DNA of 12,961 bases, taken from the NCBI GenBank assembly GCA_023228385.1, contig JALOBF010000031.1:1-12961 (forward strand), in the 5' to 3' direction. The first letter of the stretch is position 1. Every line of letters begins with the position of its first letter. The stretch is from Bacilli bacterium. GTDB lineage: Bacteria; Bacillota_I; Bacilli_A; ML615J-28; CAG-698. The notes beneath the pieces were generated by a model. The model did no database searches. It saw only the letters and a program-made list of their open reading frames with translations, and was not told the origin of the DNA. The translations under genes and the position numbers were made by a program. Below are positions 1 through 5,935 of the stretch, piece after piece.

Positions 1-276
1 ATTGTTTAAACTGGTCTGAATATCTTTCTCCATTTCGTCAAAGGTGCGAGCCGATGATTTTGTAAAAAGATAAAATTGATGCCGACAGCCTTGGATGGCC
101 TCACCAATAAGGGCCTCACTTACAGTATAACCGCGAGCCGTATCAATTACATTGGCCTGATGCTTAATCATTTCTCTAATAATTGCCTTGACATCTTCCG
201 GCTCCAATCTTTGCAAAGGGATTCCGCCTAAACCGATTTCTTTAACATACATCGCGGTTTTTCCAAGTCTACGCAT
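1..276 (-). CDS. Aldo/keto reductase, N-terminal part (runs off window)
   Basis: The visible 92 residues are the N-terminal part of an aldo/keto reductase, a cytosolic NAD(P)H-dependent oxidoreductase with a TIM-barrel fold. The opening RRLGKTAMYVKEIGLGGIP is the usual first strand. IDTARGYTVSE holds the catalytic Asp45 and Tyr50, and FTKSS holds Lys73. The wording GGIPLQRL and TARGYTVSE resembles the subgroup that carries a C-terminal 4Fe-4S domain (COG1453-like), but that end lies outside the window, so the subgroup is inference. The start at 276 is set by the family alignment and by an 8-base overlap (ATGCGTAG) with the thpR stop, which implies translational coupling. It is the third gene of the mnmM-thpR operon. 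The substrate cannot be told. Confidence 0.9.
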   Translation of the reverse strand, partial: MRRLGKTAMYVKEIGLGGIPLQRLEPEDVKAIIREMIKHQANVIDTARGYTVSEALIGEAIQGCRHQFYLFTKSSARTFDEMEKDIQTSLNN

Positions 277-778
277 AATTACCCCGCAACTGTATTATAT
301 GTTTAGGAATATAACTTAAGCGATTATTAATGCGTTCGGAAGAAAACAATACCGCTTCATTAACAGTACTTGCCAAGGCAATTTCTTTATTAATTTTATA
401 ATTGCATCTTCTGATTAAAGTAATATGGGGATAATATGGCCGTCGTTCATTATATATATTTTCTTTTGTTAAAGCCCTATTGAGCAATGCCTGAAACTGC
501 ATTAATTCCGTACTTTGCCTGATTTCCAGTATCATCATATCTTTAAAATCTTTCACTTTATCGATATAAACAGGAAAAGAGGAATATTCGATTTGATTAA
601 GGGTTAATTTTACTTTTTTAAATTCTTCTTGGTTTAATTCACCTAAAAACAATAATGTCAAATGGACGTTCTCGGGCAATGTGTAATTCCCGAATATTTC
701 CATGCGTTTAAATTCTTGTTGCATTTCAATTATTTGATTATAACAGTCATTTAGTTTAATTCCGATAAAAGTTCTCAT
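269..778 (-). CDS. thpR: RNA 2',3'-cyclic phosphodiesterase / 2'-5' RNA ligase family (LigT/ThpR)
   Basis: This 169-residue protein is a 2H phosphoesterase. Both catalytic HxTx motifs are present: H39-L-T41-L in ENVHLTLLFLGE and H118-I-T120-L in PYYPHITLIRR. The spacing and length fit ThpR (usually about 170-190 residues). Family members open 2',3'-cyclic phosphate ends on RNA, and some ligate tRNA halves in vitro; the physiological role is unclear. It starts at the ATG at 778, with AGGAG seven bases upstream. The start overlaps the mnmM stop by four bases (ATGA), and the thpR stop overlaps the next gene by eight. This arrangement suggests an RNA-maintenance operon. The family call is firm; the in vivo substrate is unknown. 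Confidence 0.92.
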   Translation of the reverse strand: MRTFIGIKLNDCYNQIIEMQQEFKRMEIFGNYTLPENVHLTLLFLGELNQEEFKKVKLTLNQIEYSSFPVYIDKVKDFKDMMILEIRQSTELMQFQALLNRALTKENIYNERRPYYPHITLIRRCNYKINKEIALASTVNEAVLFSSERINNRLSYIPKHIIQLRGNYA

Positions 779-1323
779 TGCAATCTCCTAATCGCTAGTA
801 AATAGGGCGGATTGTTAATTTGATTAATAAACTCATATTTTATAACCTGATATTTCAATTGATCCAATTTTGCTGAATAATTAAGTAGAGCCTGGCTTTC
901 CCGCTTTCCCTCATAATGTCCAGGGTATACCACCAATACACAAATGCCGGTTACTTTAATATTTTCAAGTACCAATTTTAAGGTTAATAAGGTCGACCCC
1001 GCCATTGTTGTGATTAATTTATTACCACCGGGAAGATAACCTAAATTAAAAATCGCCGCTTTAAAATCTTTATTTATATAATCTAAAAAATATTCATGTG
1101 AGGTATTAATTAATCGGTAATTATCATAATTAACAAGTTTTAATTTAGCTTGGTTAATTGCCGCAGTTTGAATATCAAAGCCATATACAAATTTTGCAAT
1201 CTTCACCAAAAATAAAGTGTCATTACCGTTGCCAACTGTGAGATCCAAAACGACATCTTGTTTCGTTATATTTTCTTTAATTAAATCGTGAGATAAATCG
1301 ATTATCGTTTTTACAATAATCAC
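775..1323 (-). CDS. mnmM: tRNA (mnm5s2U34) class I methyltransferase, MnmM/YtqB family
   Basis: A 182-residue Rossmann-fold SAM-dependent methyltransferase of the YtqB ('putative rRNA methylase') family. Motif I is VLDLTVGNGNDTLFL (about residues 26-40). The acidic ribose-binding end of strand 2 is VYGFDIQ (47-53). FNLGYLPGG (about 92-100) is the family's characteristic N-x-G-Y-x-P-G-G segment. YtqB proteins of Gram-positive bacteria have been identified as MnmM, which methylates nm5s2U34 of tRNA to mnm5s2U34; the assignment here is by family resemblance. The start at 1323 follows a GGGGTGA Shine-Dalgarno. It is the first gene of its operon, read from the promoter at 1349-1377. It ends in TGA, which shows UGA is a stop in this organism. 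Confidence 0.88.
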   Translation of the reverse strand: MIIVKTIIDLSHDLIKENITKQDVVLDLTVGNGNDTLFLVKIAKFVYGFDIQTAAINQAKLKLVNYDNYRLINTSHEYFLDYINKDFKAAIFNLGYLPGGNKLITTMAGSTLLTLKLVLENIKVTGICVLVVYPGHYEGKRESQALLNYSAKLDQLKYQVIKYEFINQINNPPYLLAIRRLQ

Positions 1324-1348
1324 CCCGATATATTATTTAATATATATA

Positions 1349-1377
1349 ATTATATCAGTTTACAAGACAAATGTCTA
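1349..1377 (-). promoter_or_regulatory. Sigma-A promoter of the mnmM-thpR-reductase operon
   Basis: On the minus strand, TAGACA (1372-1377, 5/6 to TTGACA) is followed by a 17-base spacer and TATAAT (1349-1354). Transcription should start near 1342, about 20 bases before the mnmM ATG. A small dyad, AGACA-AA-TGTCT (1365-1376), covers the -35 region and could be an operator or chance. The -35 lies only five bases beyond the U-tract of the upstream small-RNA terminator. Confidence 0.75.
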
Positions 1378-1381
1378 TTAT

Positions 1382-1412
1382 AAAAAAAGGAACCGAGCCA
1401 TGATAGGCTCGG
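1382..1412 (-). terminator. Intrinsic terminator of small RNA copy A
   Basis: CCGAGCC (1393-1399) pairs with GGCTCGG (1406-1412) around a six-base loop. Read on the minus strand it is followed by TTCC and seven T (1388-1382). The stem sequence differs completely from that of copy B, although the RNA bodies are nearly identical. Confidence 0.85.
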
Positions 1413-1486
1413 CCTTAGGAAGGGGATGTTGTGAGTATTCAATACTCACTGCTATATGTAGGGGATAAGTACGCCTCTCGGCGCAT
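1382..1486 (-). ncRNA. Putative C-rich small RNA, copy A
   Basis: An unnamed, roughly 105-nt transcription unit bounded by its own promoter (1491-1519) and intrinsic terminator. The RNA, read on the minus strand, starts near 1486. It opens with a six-pair hairpin capped by a GAGA tetraloop (1485-1470). A single-stranded stretch with UCCCCU (1465-1460) follows. Then comes a seven-pair hairpin GUGAGUA/UACUCAC with a five-base loop (1449-1431), a second C-rich stretch UCCCCUUCCU (1426-1417) and the terminator stem. The layout of hairpins alternating with unpaired UCCCC motifs recalls RsaE/RoxS, FsrA and streptococcal csRNAs, which block Shine-Dalgarno sites. No homology to those is claimed. A near-identical second copy lies 336 bases upstream. 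Expression has not been shown. Confidence 0.78.
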
Positions 1487-1501
1487 GTATATTATACAAT
1501 A
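1415..1501. repeat. Direct repeat, copy A (sRNA body plus -10 box)
   Basis: These 87 bases match 1751-1837 at 85 positions, with no gaps and a constant offset of 336. The differences are at 1438/1774, in a hairpin loop, and at 1487/1823, at or just before the expected transcription start. Thus every predicted stem and both C-rich stretches are unchanged. The repeat stops short of the terminator stem, which is different in the two copies. Confidence 0.97.
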
Positions 1502-1519
1502 TCTTTTTTTACAATGCAA
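1491..1519 (-). promoter_or_regulatory. Sigma-A promoter of small RNA copy A
   Basis: TTGCAT (1514-1519), a 17-base A-rich spacer and a perfect TATAAT (1491-1496) on the minus strand. Start of transcription is expected near 1486-1484, just before the tetraloop hairpin. Confidence 0.8.
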
Positions 1520-1720
1520 GAATTTTTTTATCTGTTTTTGTTATAATCGACAATACAACAAAATATGTCATTATATGGGGTATAAGAAAGAAGCATACTT
1601 TTCAAAAAAGCGTTATGCAATTATTTATTCTAAACATACGGGTATAACGCATATATCCAATATAGTTTTTTATTTTTAAGAACTATACATTTTAAGAAAT
1701 AGCTCAGATTTATCTCATAA
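1520..1720. other. AT-rich spacer between the two small RNA units
   Basis: I see no supported gene in this stretch of about 200 bases. A TATAAT-like string at 1550-1556 on the plus strand lacks a -35 partner. An open plus-strand frame crosses it but has no protein-like composition. Confidence 0.5.
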
Positions 1721-1752
1721 AGAAAAACCAAGCCAGGGTTTGGCTTGGTTTT
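1721..1752 (-). terminator. Intrinsic terminator of small RNA copy B
   Basis: AAAACCAAGCCA (1724-1735) pairs over twelve bases with TGGCTTGGTTTT (1741-1752) around a five-base loop. On the minus strand it runs into TTTTTCTTT. Confidence 0.87.
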
Positions 1753-1822
1753 AGGAAGGGGATGTTGTGAGTAATCAATACTCACTGCTATATGTAGGGG
1801 ATAAGTACGCCTCTCGGCGCAT
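1721..1822 (-). ncRNA. Putative C-rich small RNA, copy B
   Basis: Second, independently promoted copy of the small RNA at 1382-1486, about 102 nt. The GAGA-tetraloop hairpin (1821-1806), the first UCCCCU (1801-1796), the GUGAGUA/UACUCAC hairpin (1785-1767) and the UCCCCUUCCU stretch (1762-1753) are all identical to copy A. The only change inside the RNA is one loop base at 1774. Its terminator has an unrelated stem sequence of the same form, so the termination hairpin is kept by structure rather than by sequence. Nothing but copy A lies downstream within 300 bases, which argues for a free RNA rather than an mRNA leader. Confidence 0.78.
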
Positions 1823-1837
1823 ATATATTATACAATA
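1751..1837. repeat. Direct repeat, copy B (sRNA body plus -10 box)
   Basis: Partner of the repeat at 1415-1501, with 85 of 87 identical positions. Beyond the repeat, the A-rich promoter spacer and the TTGCA-type -35 are similar but no longer identical. Confidence 0.97.
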
Positions 1838-1855
1838 CTATTTTTTTAATTGCAA
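1827..1855 (-). promoter_or_regulatory. Sigma-A promoter of small RNA copy B
   Basis: TTGCAA (1850-1855), a 17-base spacer and TATAAT (1827-1832) on the minus strand. Expected start is near 1822. The geometry is identical to copy A, even though the spacer sequence has diverged. Confidence 0.8.
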
Positions 1856-1902
1856 GCATTATTTTCGAAATTTTTAAATATTTTGTAAAAGAACAAATTG
1901 TT

Positions 1903-1931
1903 TTGTAATTTTTCAATAAAAATGATATAAT
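1903..1931 (+). promoter_or_regulatory. Sigma-A promoter of the C39 lipoprotein gene
   Basis: TTGTAA (1903-1908), a 17-base spacer and TATAAT (1926-1931), with a start expected near 1938. A strong Shine-Dalgarno, AGAGGAGA (1955-1962), sits nine bases before the ATG at 1971. This promoter diverges from the small RNA copy B promoter about 50 bases away. Confidence 0.8.
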
Positions 1932-1970
1932 AAATATTGTTTGAGACTGCGATGAGAGGAGATTTACAAT

Positions 1971-4082
1971 ATGAATAAGCGTTTTTATCTATTTCTCTTT
2001 TTTGTTTTGTTGTTTTCCTCCGGCTGTCGGAATATCACTTCAATTTATGATATTGACCATATTGCCGACTTAATAGTAGAAGAGATAAACTTGCCCAATC
2101 AAACATCAGAAAACCTCAATTTTAAATCAACTTACCATATTAACGGATTAGATGTTAAAGTAGAATGGATTCCCAGTAATGAAGCGGTTATTAATGCTAA
2201 CGGCGCGATAACCAAAGCACTAACAGTACAGGAGATTAGTCTTGAGATTATGGTGAAAATCAATGAAGACCGAGCAACCCGTTATCTGGGTACGGTTAAA
2301 GTTCTGCCGTTAAATCAAACTGAAATCCTCGAAATTCTAAAAAGCAAAATTAATCTCCCGGAAGCGGCAAACGATTACCTTGACTTTCCCGAGGAAGTCG
2401 AAATCACCGGAACAAAAGCAACATTATCATGGTATAGCAGCAATGAAAATATAATTACTGATGAAGGGATAATCAATTTTAAAGAATTCGATCAATATGT
2501 TGGTTTTGAAGTTGTTGTGAAGGCCGGTAACGATGAGTACCGGTTAACTTGGGGTGAAATTAAAGTTCCGGGTCGAAGTAATCAAGAACATATTTCTTTC
2601 GTTATTGATAAAATTGATATTCCAGAAAGTATAAAAAATGATTTTGATTTACCATACTCACTATATAATGTATTAATCTATTGGGCTTCATCAGATCCTA
2701 ATATAATTACGATTGATAGTATCAAAAGAAAAGCAATTTGGCATTTTAACGATTCCAATCAGAAAATTACTATATCCGCAGTTTTCTTATATAATAACAC
2801 AGTTATTGAAAAATCATATCCTATTACCGTTCTAACCATTCCCCCTGAAGAAAGAATACAATTGGTTTTTGATTGCATTAATTTACCAGAAACCGTTAAT
2901 TCTAGTGTAAATCTTCCTACCAAATTCGCATATGGGGTAATAGGAGGATGGGCATCAAGTAATCCTGACATTATCAATTCAAATGGTATCGTAACCTTAT
3001 CAGAAAAAGAACATGTAATCGTCTTAACCCTAAAACTATATTCAGGAGAATTCTATATGAGCAAAGATTATTTTGTAACAACCGAAAAACTTAGTGAAAA
3101 CGAAAAACATATTAGTAATCATTTTTTTATCGATTATGCTGAAAACATTAACCTAACCAACAGCACTAATCTTATTAAAGAAGATAATAAAATAGTATTA
3201 AAACCACATGCGACACAAGGTATATATGAATCCTCAATCTACCGCACAAACCCGTTTAACTCTCTTGTCGGATCCTGGGCTGCGGTTAGTAACCCAAAAG
3301 CCACCGTTGAATTAAAAATACGAGTAAGAGTTAACGGAAACTGGAGCAGTTATTTAACTTATGGCAATTGGGGACTGGGACTTAATAATGCGATGATTCC
3401 TAACCAAGCCGGCGGCGTTGCCAATATGGATTATGATGAAATAAGAATCAATAACAAGCAAACCGCCGATGCCTTTCAATACACAGTTATTCTTAAGCGT
3501 CAAACAATTAACGACGATTCGCCTGCTCTTTCATTAGTTGCGGCCGCTCTCGAAATGCCAAATTATAATTATCCTGTTGATGTATCGGCTTTACCAAAAA
3601 AAGTTGATTACAACGTCCCCCAACTAAATCAAAATATTGTTCCCGATATTGGTAATCAAATCTGTAGCCCAACATCATCAACAATGCTTTTGATGTATAA
3701 AGGCCATCAATTCAGTGGCAAATATCCCCATGCAGAAATCGCAAAACTTTTTAAAGACTACGGCAATAATATCTACGGAAACTGGGTTTATAATACAGCC
3801 GGTATGGGAGCTTATGGTGAGAAAAGTTATGTCAAACGCATTTATTCATGGGAAGAGTTACAATATCATCTGGCGACCGTTGGCCCGGTGGCCTTAAGCA
3901 TTCGAGGCGATACCGGTCGGTATACAACCAAAGGCCATCTTTTGGTGGTAAGAGGTTATGAAATAACCGATCAAGGGACAAAGGTAATCTGTAACGATCC
4001 TAATATTAAAGAAATTTATATTAAGTACGATTTATCAATATTCCTAGGATTTACCCGTAACATAATATATGTAATCGAATAA
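1971..4082 (+). CDS. Lipoprotein: four Ig-like repeats, unassigned domain, C39-like cysteine peptidase
   Basis: A 703-residue surface protein. Residues 1-19 are a lipoprotein signal (MNKR, hydrophobic core, then FSSGC). Cys19 is the likely lipidated residue, though Ser at -3 makes the lipobox loose. Four repeats of about 85 residues (roughly 29-113, 116-199, 205-288, 292-372) share an I-x-LP opening and a W-x-SS/PSN motif (WIPSN 66, WYSSN 154, WASSD 238, WASSN 327), as in the 'atrophied' bacterial Ig-like family. Residues about 375-535 form a separate, probably beta-rich domain I cannot name. Residues 543-700 resemble Peptidase_C39_2, with Gln563 and Cys565 in NQICSP, His656 in GHLLVV and Asp676 in CNDPN as the likely catalytic set. 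It may cleave peptides or peptidoglycan cross-bridges outside the cell; the substrate is unknown. It is monocistronic. Confidence 0.85.
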   Translation: MNKRFYLFLFFVLLFSSGCRNITSIYDIDHIADLIVEEINLPNQTSENLNFKSTYHINGLDVKVEWIPSNEAVINANGAITKALTVQEISLEIMVKINEDRATRYLGTVKVLPLNQTEILEILKSKINLPEAANDYLDFPEEVEITGTKATLSWYSSNENIITDEGIINFKEFDQYVGFEVVVKAGNDEYRLTWGEIKVPGRSNQEHISFVIDKIDIPESIKNDFDLPYSLYNVLIYWASSDPNIITIDSIKRKAIWHFNDSNQKITISAVFLYNNTVIEKSYPITVLTIPPEERIQLVFDCINLPETVNSSVNLPTKFAYGVIGGWASSNPDIINSNGIVTLSEKEHVIVLTLKLYSGEFYMSKDYFVTTEKLSENEKHISNHFFIDYAENINLTNSTNLIKEDNKIVLKPHATQGIYESSIYRTNPFNSLVGSWAAVSNPKATVELKIRVRVNGNWSSYLTYGNWGLGLNNAMIPNQAGGVANMDYDEIRINNKQTADAFQYTVILKRQTINDDSPALSLVAAALEMPNYNYPVDVSALPKKVDYNVPQLNQNIVPDIGNQICSPTSSTMLLMYKGHQFSGKYPHAEIAKLFKDYGNNIYGNWVYNTAGMGAYGEKSYVKRIYSWEELQYHLATVGPVALSIRGDTGRYTTKGHLLVVRGYEITDQGTKVICNDPNIKEIYIKYDLSIFLGFTRNIIYVIE

Positions 4083-4087
4083 AATGG

Positions 4088-4125
4088 AAAAAGACCTTCG
4101 ATTTATGTACGAAGGTCTTTTTTTT
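4088..4125. terminator. Bidirectional intrinsic terminator between convergent genes
   Basis: AAAAAGACCTTCG (4088-4100) pairs with CGAAGGTCTTTTT (4110-4122). Eight T follow on the plus strand, and five T follow on the minus strand. It ends the C39 lipoprotein gene and also the ABC exporter operon, whose stop codon (4124-4126) lies in the T-run. Confidence 0.9.
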
Positions 4126-5935
4126 ATTGTATTTCGCCAAACTGCAAATTATACATCTCAGCATATACGCCTTGTCTTTCCATCAATTCCTGATGATTTC
4201 CTGCCTCGACAATTCTGCCGTCTAATATCACTAAAATATGATCAGCATTTTTGATGGTTTTAAGGCGATGAGCGATGATAAAACTCGTTCTGTTTTTCAC
4301 AAGCAATCCGATACTTTTTTGTATTTTTGCTTCTGTCCGTGTATCAACACTAGAAGTTGCTTCATCTAACACTAAAATTGCGGGATTACTTAAAATCGTT
4401 CGGGCAATAGATATTAATTGCCTTTCTCCATGCGAAAAATTTATTCCGCCTTCTTGTACCCGAGTATTGTATTTGTGCGGTAAGCGTTCAATAATCTCAT
4501 GTACTTGAGCGAGTTTGGCTGCTTCAACAACTTCTTTGAATGTAGCATCCGGTTTACCGTATTTAATATTATCCAAAACCGAACCATTAAATAGATATGT
4601 CGATTGCAAAACAATGCCTATTTTTAAACGTAAACTTTTTTTGGAATAATCATATATTGATTTCCCGTCGATTAAAATATTACCCTGTTCAATATCATAA
4701 TATCGGGCTAAAAGATTAATAATCGTCGTTTTTCCGCTTCCGGTAGGACCGACAATTGCAATCGTATTACCGCTATCAACTTTAAAGTTAATATCTTTTA
4801 ATACTGTTTGATTGGGCTCATAACCAAAGTAGACATGAGAAAATTCAACTTGGCCCGATACCGACTCCAATTCTAAATCAGAATCGTTTATATATTCGCT
4901 TTTCTCATCAATTAAATTAAATACTCGATAGCCGCCGGCTATCGCCGCCTGAAGCAAATTATAAATTTGCGCAATATTACTGATAGGCCGGACAAACATT
5001 CTAGCAAAATTGGTAATCGCTTGGATTTGACCAACCGTTACCGCCTGATAGACAATTTTAAGAATTCCTCCGACAGTGATAACCAAACTGTATAAAATAT
5101 TATCAAGCAAACGAATAATCGGCATCATCAAGCCTGAATAAACCCCGGCTTGATAACTAGCCTTCTCTAATTCTGTATTTGATTGATTAAACTTTTCAAT
5201 CATTGCTTTTTCTTGATTATAAAGTTTTACAACTTTTAGACCCATAATATTTTCTTGAACAATACCGTTAACCTCACCCAGTTGAATTTGTTGATTACGA
5301 AAATATTTAAACGCTTTGCTTGTTATAAATATAATCAAAAATAAAGCGATAGGCAAAAGCAGTATAACAACTAAAGTAAGTTGCCAACTTGTATAAAGCA
5401 TGGAAATAATAGCCCCTATAATCAAAATTATTGCTGAAATAAATTGTGGAACTATCTGCGCTAACGCATTGAATATTGTTTCAATATCATTAGTGAGAAT
5501 ACTCATAATTTTCCCGTGAGAATTTTTATCATAATATTTAATCGGTAATTGCTGCAATTGGATAAAGGCATCGCGCCGAATATCTTTTGCGACTTTAGTA
5601 GCAACTGTCGCCATCAGTACCCTCTGAAACCAAGAGCCAATAGACATAGCAACCGTAATTATAATAACCGAGCCAATAATCAATACGATTGCTATAAAAT
5701 TAACGCTTTCAACATTAATATAATCGTCAATAACAATTCTAATAATATGCGGTAAAGACAAACTGAATAATGCATATAACAATATGGCAAAGGTAATAAA
5801 AAATATACTTGATGGGTAATGTTTTAAATAACTCCATATTCTTTTAATAACCTTCTTTTGAATATGTTTTTCTTTTGGCATTTCAAAATATGCAAATCTG
5901 CCGCGGGGACCGCCACGACCAGGACCTCTATTCAT
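4124..5935 (-). CDS. ABC exporter subunit with consensus catalytic site (TM288/BmrD-like)
   Basis: One half of a heterodimeric ABC exporter in the cytoplasmic membrane, 603 residues from the start chosen here. A Gly/Arg-rich N-terminus (NRGPGRGGPRGRF) is followed by a six-helix domain (about 35-335) and an ATPase domain. Visible motifs are Walker A GPTGSGKT (396-403), Q-loop Gln444, Walker B ILVLDE (Asp524, catalytic Glu525) and switch His556. The signature is FSHGE (500-504) instead of LSGGQ, the mark of the subunit whose signature completes the partner's degenerate site. An upstream in-frame Met at 6019 is open, but I prefer 5935: GGAGG lies five bases before it and it overlaps the partner's stop by eight bases (ATGAATAG). 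Substrates of this family are lipids or drugs; here unknown. Confidence 0.92.
   Translation of the reverse strand: MNRGPGRGGPRGRFAYFEMPKEKHIQKKVIKRIWSYLKHYPSSIFFITFAILLYALFSLSLPHIIRIVIDDYINVESVNFIAIVLIIGSVIIITVAMSIGSWFQRVLMATVATKVAKDIRRDAFIQLQQLPIKYYDKNSHGKIMSILTNDIETIFNALAQIVPQFISAIILIIGAIISMLYTSWQLTLVVILLLPIALFLIIFITSKAFKYFRNQQIQLGEVNGIVQENIMGLKVVKLYNQEKAMIEKFNQSNTELEKASYQAGVYSGLMMPIIRLLDNILYSLVITVGGILKIVYQAVTVGQIQAITNFARMFVRPISNIAQIYNLLQAAIAGGYRVFNLIDEKSEYINDSDLELESVSGQVEFSHVYFGYEPNQTVLKDINFKVDSGNTIAIVGPTGSGKTTIINLLARYYDIEQGNILIDGKSIYDYSKKSLRLKIGIVLQSTYLFNGSVLDNIKYGKPDATFKEVVEAAKLAQVHEIIERLPHKYNTRVQEGGINFSHGERQLISIARTILSNPAILVLDEATSSVDTRTEAKIQKSIGLLVKNRTSFIIAHRLKTIKNADHILVILDGRIVEAGNHQELMERQGVYAEMYNLQFGEIQ

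Noticed and set aside
775..777. Mycoplasma-type code with UGA as tryptophan
   Set aside because: mnmM ends in TGA at the expected family length, overlapping the next start, and the tryptophans inspected are TGG.
1382..1486. Riboswitch or attenuator leader for mnmM
   Set aside because: mnmM has its own promoter after the terminator, and copy B has no gene directly downstream. Free RNAs explain both copies better.
1431..1679. Plus-strand open frame of 82 codons with GTG start and an AGGAAGGGG ribosome-like site
   Set aside because: The ribosome-like site and first codons are the complement of the minus-strand small RNA. The same frame in copy B differs by two bases, both changing amino acids, and it diverges and stops once the repeat ends. 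That fits RNA, not protein, conservation.
1382..1855. Type I toxin-antitoxin pair
   Set aside because: There is no hydrophobic toxin-like peptide overlapping either RNA and no opposing promoter of good quality.
2759..2977. Minus-strand 72-codon frame inside the C39 lipoprotein gene, and similar short frames antisense to the ABC and HAD genes
   Set aside because: They are antisense shadows of well-supported genes, with no ribosome sites or protein-like features.
1971..4082. Bacteriocin processing and export system (C39 peptidase next to ABC genes)
   Set aside because: The peptidase is a lipoprotein in its own convergent transcript, the ABC proteins lack a fused C39 domain, and no small double-glycine precursor gene is visible.
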